DNA from: an uncultured Bacteroidota bacterium
GTDB taxonomy: Bacteria; Bacteroidota; Bacteroidia; Chitinophagales; Chitinophagaceae
DNA: 8,217 nucleotides
NCBI GenBank assembly: GCA_903835145.1
Contig: CAILMA010000734.1
Location: 1 to 8,217 of the forward strand
Direction of reading: 5' to 3'
Shown: positions 6,135-8,217 of the stretch, in pieces
Layout of the letters: every line of letters begins with the position of its first letter
Position numbering within the stretch: position 1 is the stretch's first letter
Notes under the pieces: model-generated
Database searches by the model: none
What the model was told of the DNA's origin: nothing
What the model saw: the letters and a program-made list of their open reading frames with translations, nothing else
Made by a program: the position numbers and the translations under genes

Positions 6135-7022
6135 CTACAATGTGTTGATTTGTTGCTCGTTAAGTCCTGTCGATTTCATTATTATTTCGATAGAAACACC
6201 CGAATTTTTCAACACACTCGCAATTTCAAATGCTTTTTCAGTGCTTCCTTCAATTTTGCCGTCTGTTATACCTTTTTGGTAGCCTTTTCTTTCTCCGTCT
6301 TCTTCAGCATAGTCTATTACATTTTTCAAATCGCGATACACTTTAAGACTGTATTCGTACCCATTTTTTTCTGTTTCGGTGAGTTGCGCAAGTGATGCAA
6401 CTTGAAATGAATCGGCAAAAACAACATCATTGCTGAAAACTTCAGGGATGTTCTGAAAATCCTCCAAGTGTTTCAGAAAAAACAACCATTTATCTAATCG
6501 ACTACTTAATTCATTTTCTTTTTTCCTGAAATTGGGCATTTCAAGGTATATGTAAGTCAGTTTTTCATAAAATACATTACCGCTTTTATCTCGAAGTTGA
6601 ATATTCTGGACCACTTCATTTTTATCTTTACCATTTTTATCATCGTCGAAAGTGAAGTCAAGAATCCCAATACAGTATACTGCCTTTAGATTAAAATCCC
6701 ATTCTACCTTTTCGGCTTGTTCCCTGATAGGATACGTTGAATAATAGATTGTTCTTTCTTTAAAATAGTTTTGTTTCGCTTTTTGCAACTCAACTATAAA
6801 TTTCTCACCAGCCTCGTTTTCGCAATAAATATCATAGATAGCTTTTCTATCAATCACCGAGTCTCCAAGCTGTTCCGAATTTTTAAAAGTTACGTTTGTA
6901 ATGGGCGGGCTTATACCCAACAACGCATTAAGAAAGTCTATAAGCGCAGGCTTATTTGCTTCCTCACCAAATATCTTCTTAAATCCAAAGTCAGTAAAAG
7001 GGTTAATGTATTTAGACTTCAT
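6135..7022 (-). CDS. Rpn family recombination-promoting nuclease / PD-(D/E)XK nuclease family transposase
   Basis: The 295-aa protein opens with the family signature INPFTDFGFKKIFGEEANKP (6-25). The PD-(D/E)XK nuclease core follows: Asp57 and Lys60 in VIDRKAIYDIYC, Asp64, and Glu78-x-Gln80 in FIVELQKAKQ, then YYSTYPIREQAEK (93-105). The C-terminus has the usual charged, repeat-like GERKGYQKGITDGKIEGS (243-260) and a helix-turn-like end, VSIEIIMKSTGLNEQQI (276-292). E. coli RpnA relatives are Mg/Ca-dependent DNA endonucleases that promote RecA-independent recombination; databases often call such proteins transposases, but no terminal inverted repeats or target duplication are visible here. GC is low: hand counts give 37/120 at 6541-6660 against 56/120 at 7201-7320 in rlmD, suggesting acquisition. 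It lies 33 nt after rlmD on the same strand and has its own candidate promoter. Confidence 0.9.
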   Translation of the reverse strand: MKSKYINPFTDFGFKKIFGEEANKPALIDFLNALLGISPPITNVTFKNSEQLGDSVIDRKAIYDIYCENEAGEKFIVELQKAKQNYFKERTIYYSTYPIREQAEKVEWDFNLKAVYCIGILDFTFDDDKNGKDKNEVVQNIQLRDKSGNVFYEKLTYIYLEMPNFRKKENELSSRLDKWLFFLKHLEDFQNIPEVFSNDVVFADSFQVASLAQLTETEKNGYEYSLKVYRDLKNVIDYAEEDGERKGYQKGITDGKIEGSTEKAFEIASVLKNSGVSIEIIMKSTGLNEQQINTL

Positions 7023-7041
7023 ACGGATTATATTATTGGTG

Positions 7042-7071
7042 CAAATTTACAATACTTATTCGTTATTGCTA
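7042..7071 (-). promoter_or_regulatory. Candidate promoter for the Rpn nuclease gene
   Basis: On the minus strand TAAATTTG (plus coordinates 7042-7049) is an exact TAnnTTTG -7 element. Exactly 19 nt upstream is TAG, one base off the TTG -33 element, at about 7069-7071 inside the end of rlmD. The -7 box ends 19 nt before the ATG at 7022. The nuclease could thus be transcribed independently, as well as by read-through from rlmD, since no terminator lies in the 33-nt gap. Confidence 0.5.
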
Positions 7072-8217
7072 TCGTTCACGTCGTTTTCAGGAATAGTAAC
7101 TTCAGCCGTTAGGCCCCGCCATTCAAGCAATGCCACATTTTCAATATGATGGGTATGGGGGAACATATCTACAGGTTGCAGACGGGTTATTTTATAGGCT
7201 ACGTCAAGCAGTGCAAGATCACGGGCCTGTGTTGCAGGATTGCAACTCACATATACAATCTTTGGAGCCTTCATCTTGAGGAGCTGATTTACGAGTTTTT
7301 CGTGCATACCTACTCTCGGTGGGTCGGTTATAATTACATCGGGCCTACCGTGAATATTAAAAAATTCATCGGTGCAAATATCAGATACATCGCCGGCAAA
7401 AAATGAGCAGTGCTCAAGCCCATTAATGGCAGCATTTTCCTTTGCATCCATAATTGCATCTTCTATCACTTCGATTCCGATTACTTTTTTAGCCTGTTTT
7501 GAGCAGAAAATACCAATGCTGCCGGTCCCGCAATACAGGTCATATAATACTTCATCGCCGGTGAGTCCTGCAAAATCCCTCGTCACCTGGTAGAGTGCTT
7601 CGGCTTGTTTGGTGTTGGTCTGAAAGAAGGATTTTGGAGATATTTTGAATCGGAAATCCTCAAGTTTTTCTTCTATGTAAGGTTTCCCTTTCCAGCACAC
7701 AACTTCCTGATCATAAATGGTATCATTCATCTTGCCATTTATAGTGTACTGAAGCGAGGTAATACCAGGCACATTTTCATAAATGTGTTCCATAATAGCC
7801 TCTCGCTCCGTTTTATCTTCGTATGCCATTACCAGATTAACTAACACTTCTCCAGTGGTCGTTACGCGTATTACCATGTTGCGCAGCCAGCCTGTATGTC
7901 CCTTTATGTCGTAGTAGGGTAGGGCTTTTGCCACGGTATATTCCCGCACTACTTCCAGCAGTTTATTAGTTGGGTCATTTTGTAAGTAGCATGTTTTTAT
8001 TTCTACTACTTTATCAAATAGGCCCGGTGCATGAAATCCGAGTGCGGGCTCTGGTTTGAATTTTTCGTCGCGTTCGCCTATCTCTTCAAAAGTGCGGTAA
8101 CGCTGCGATGAGAAAGTGAATTCAAGTTTATTCCTGTAGTAGCGTTCGCTTGGGCTGCCAATGATTGGTTCTATTTCAGGTAATTCAATCTGCCCAATTC
8201 TTTTCAACTGGTCTTCT
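7056..8217 (-). CDS. rlmD: 23S rRNA (uracil-5-)-methyltransferase RlmD, N-terminus cut by the window edge
   Basis: RlmD uses S-adenosylmethionine to methylate uridine (U1939 in E. coli 23S rRNA) at carbon 5. The reading frame stays open to base 8217: the codon at 8205-8207 is TTG and the residues before it (E-D-Q-L-KRIGQIELPEI) continue the family alignment, so no start is present and the N-terminal TRAM domain and 4Fe-4S cysteines lie outside. Counting from that TTG codon as residue 1, visible motifs are YYRNKLEFTFS (23-33), FFQTNTKQAEALY (194-206), the SAM-binding YDLYCGTGSIG (222-232), Glu246 of IGIEV, DPPR (295-298), nucleophile Cys322 in VSCNPATQARD, and the base Glu356 in HTHHIENVALL. 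The C-terminal tail after 366 is variable. RlmD is the usual assignment in Bacteroidota; the paralogue RlmC/RlmCD or TrmA is less likely. About 80-90 N-terminal residues seem to be missing. Confidence 0.93.
   Translation of the reverse strand, partial: EDQLKRIGQIELPEIEPIIGSPSERYYRNKLEFTFSSQRYRTFEEIGERDEKFKPEPALGFHAPGLFDKVVEIKTCYLQNDPTNKLLEVVREYTVAKALPYYDIKGHTGWLRNMVIRVTTTGEVLVNLVMAYEDKTEREAIMEHIYENVPGITSLQYTINGKMNDTIYDQEVVCWKGKPYIEEKLEDFRFKISPKSFFQTNTKQAEALYQVTRDFAGLTGDEVLYDLYCGTGSIGIFCSKQAKKVIGIEVIEDAIMDAKENAAINGLEHCSFFAGDVSDICTDEFFNIHGRPDVIITDPPRVGMHEKLVNQLLKMKAPKIVYVSCNPATQARDLALLDVAYKITRLQPVDMFPHTHHIENVALLEWRGLTAEVTIPENDVNDSNNE

Noticed and set aside
6063..6395. Plus-strand ORF of 110 codons overlapping the EEP end and the Rpn gene
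   Set aside because: It is Phe-rich low-complexity antisense translation of a clearly coding Rpn gene, with no family resemblance.
6135..7022. Rpn gene as a complete insertion sequence
   Set aside because: I found no terminal inverted repeats or target-site duplication in the short flanks; the transposase label comes only from family naming.
6771..7149. Two plus-strand ORFs (113 and 82 codons) antisense to the Rpn start and the rlmD end
   Set aside because: They overlap well-supported minus-strand genes, overlap each other in different frames and match no family pattern.
8205..8207. TTG as the start codon of the rlmD gene
   Set aside because: The frame stays open to the window edge, the residues upstream continue the RlmD alignment, and the domain that should precede this point is missing; the gene is simply cut by the window.

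Overview
This is an ordinary chromosomal stretch from a member of the Bacteroidota, probably near the Chitinophagia/Sphingobacteriia. The protein families point there, and so does the DNA: no start codon is preceded by a Shine-Dalgarno sequence, and several genes have the TAnnTTTG -7 promoter element of this phylum just upstream of the ATG. The first 33 bases are not genomic. They match the Illumina TruSeq read-1 adapter, so the window begins at the raw end of an assembled contig.

Layout. After the adapter and an AT-rich leader carrying a hairpin/dyad (245-277) come three plus-strand genes: a stand-alone GyrI-like effector-binding protein (302-802), an isocitrate dehydrogenase of the Bacillus subtilis structural type (icd, 921-2195) and deoxyribose-phosphate aldolase (deoC, 2346-3020), which ends in a clear intrinsic terminator. 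A plus-strand GNAT/FemAB-like acyltransferase (3175-4419) follows and converges on a minus-strand DinB-family metalloprotein (4475-5011). The hairpin between them terminates the minus-strand gene. A lipoprotein of the endonuclease/exonuclease/phosphatase superfamily (5035-6117) diverges from dinB, with a textbook promoter overlapping the dinB start. It converges on a low-GC Rpn/PD-(D/E)XK nuclease gene (6135-7022, minus). The last gene, rlmD (minus, 7056 to the window end), lacks its N-terminus because the window stops inside it.

The genes do not form one pathway. icd is TCA-cycle metabolism, deoC is deoxynucleoside salvage, rlmD is 23S rRNA modification, and the others are solitary accessory functions. 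Most appear to be separate transcription units with long or promoter-bearing gaps. I see no tRNA, rRNA, CRISPR array, insertion sequence with ends, or new multi-gene system. The points most worth checking are the altered coenzyme-binding residues of the isocitrate dehydrogenase, the dyad overlapping a possible promoter of the GyrI-like gene, the 12-bp direct repeat before deoC, the short-leader promoters, and the compositional contrast of the Rpn gene.
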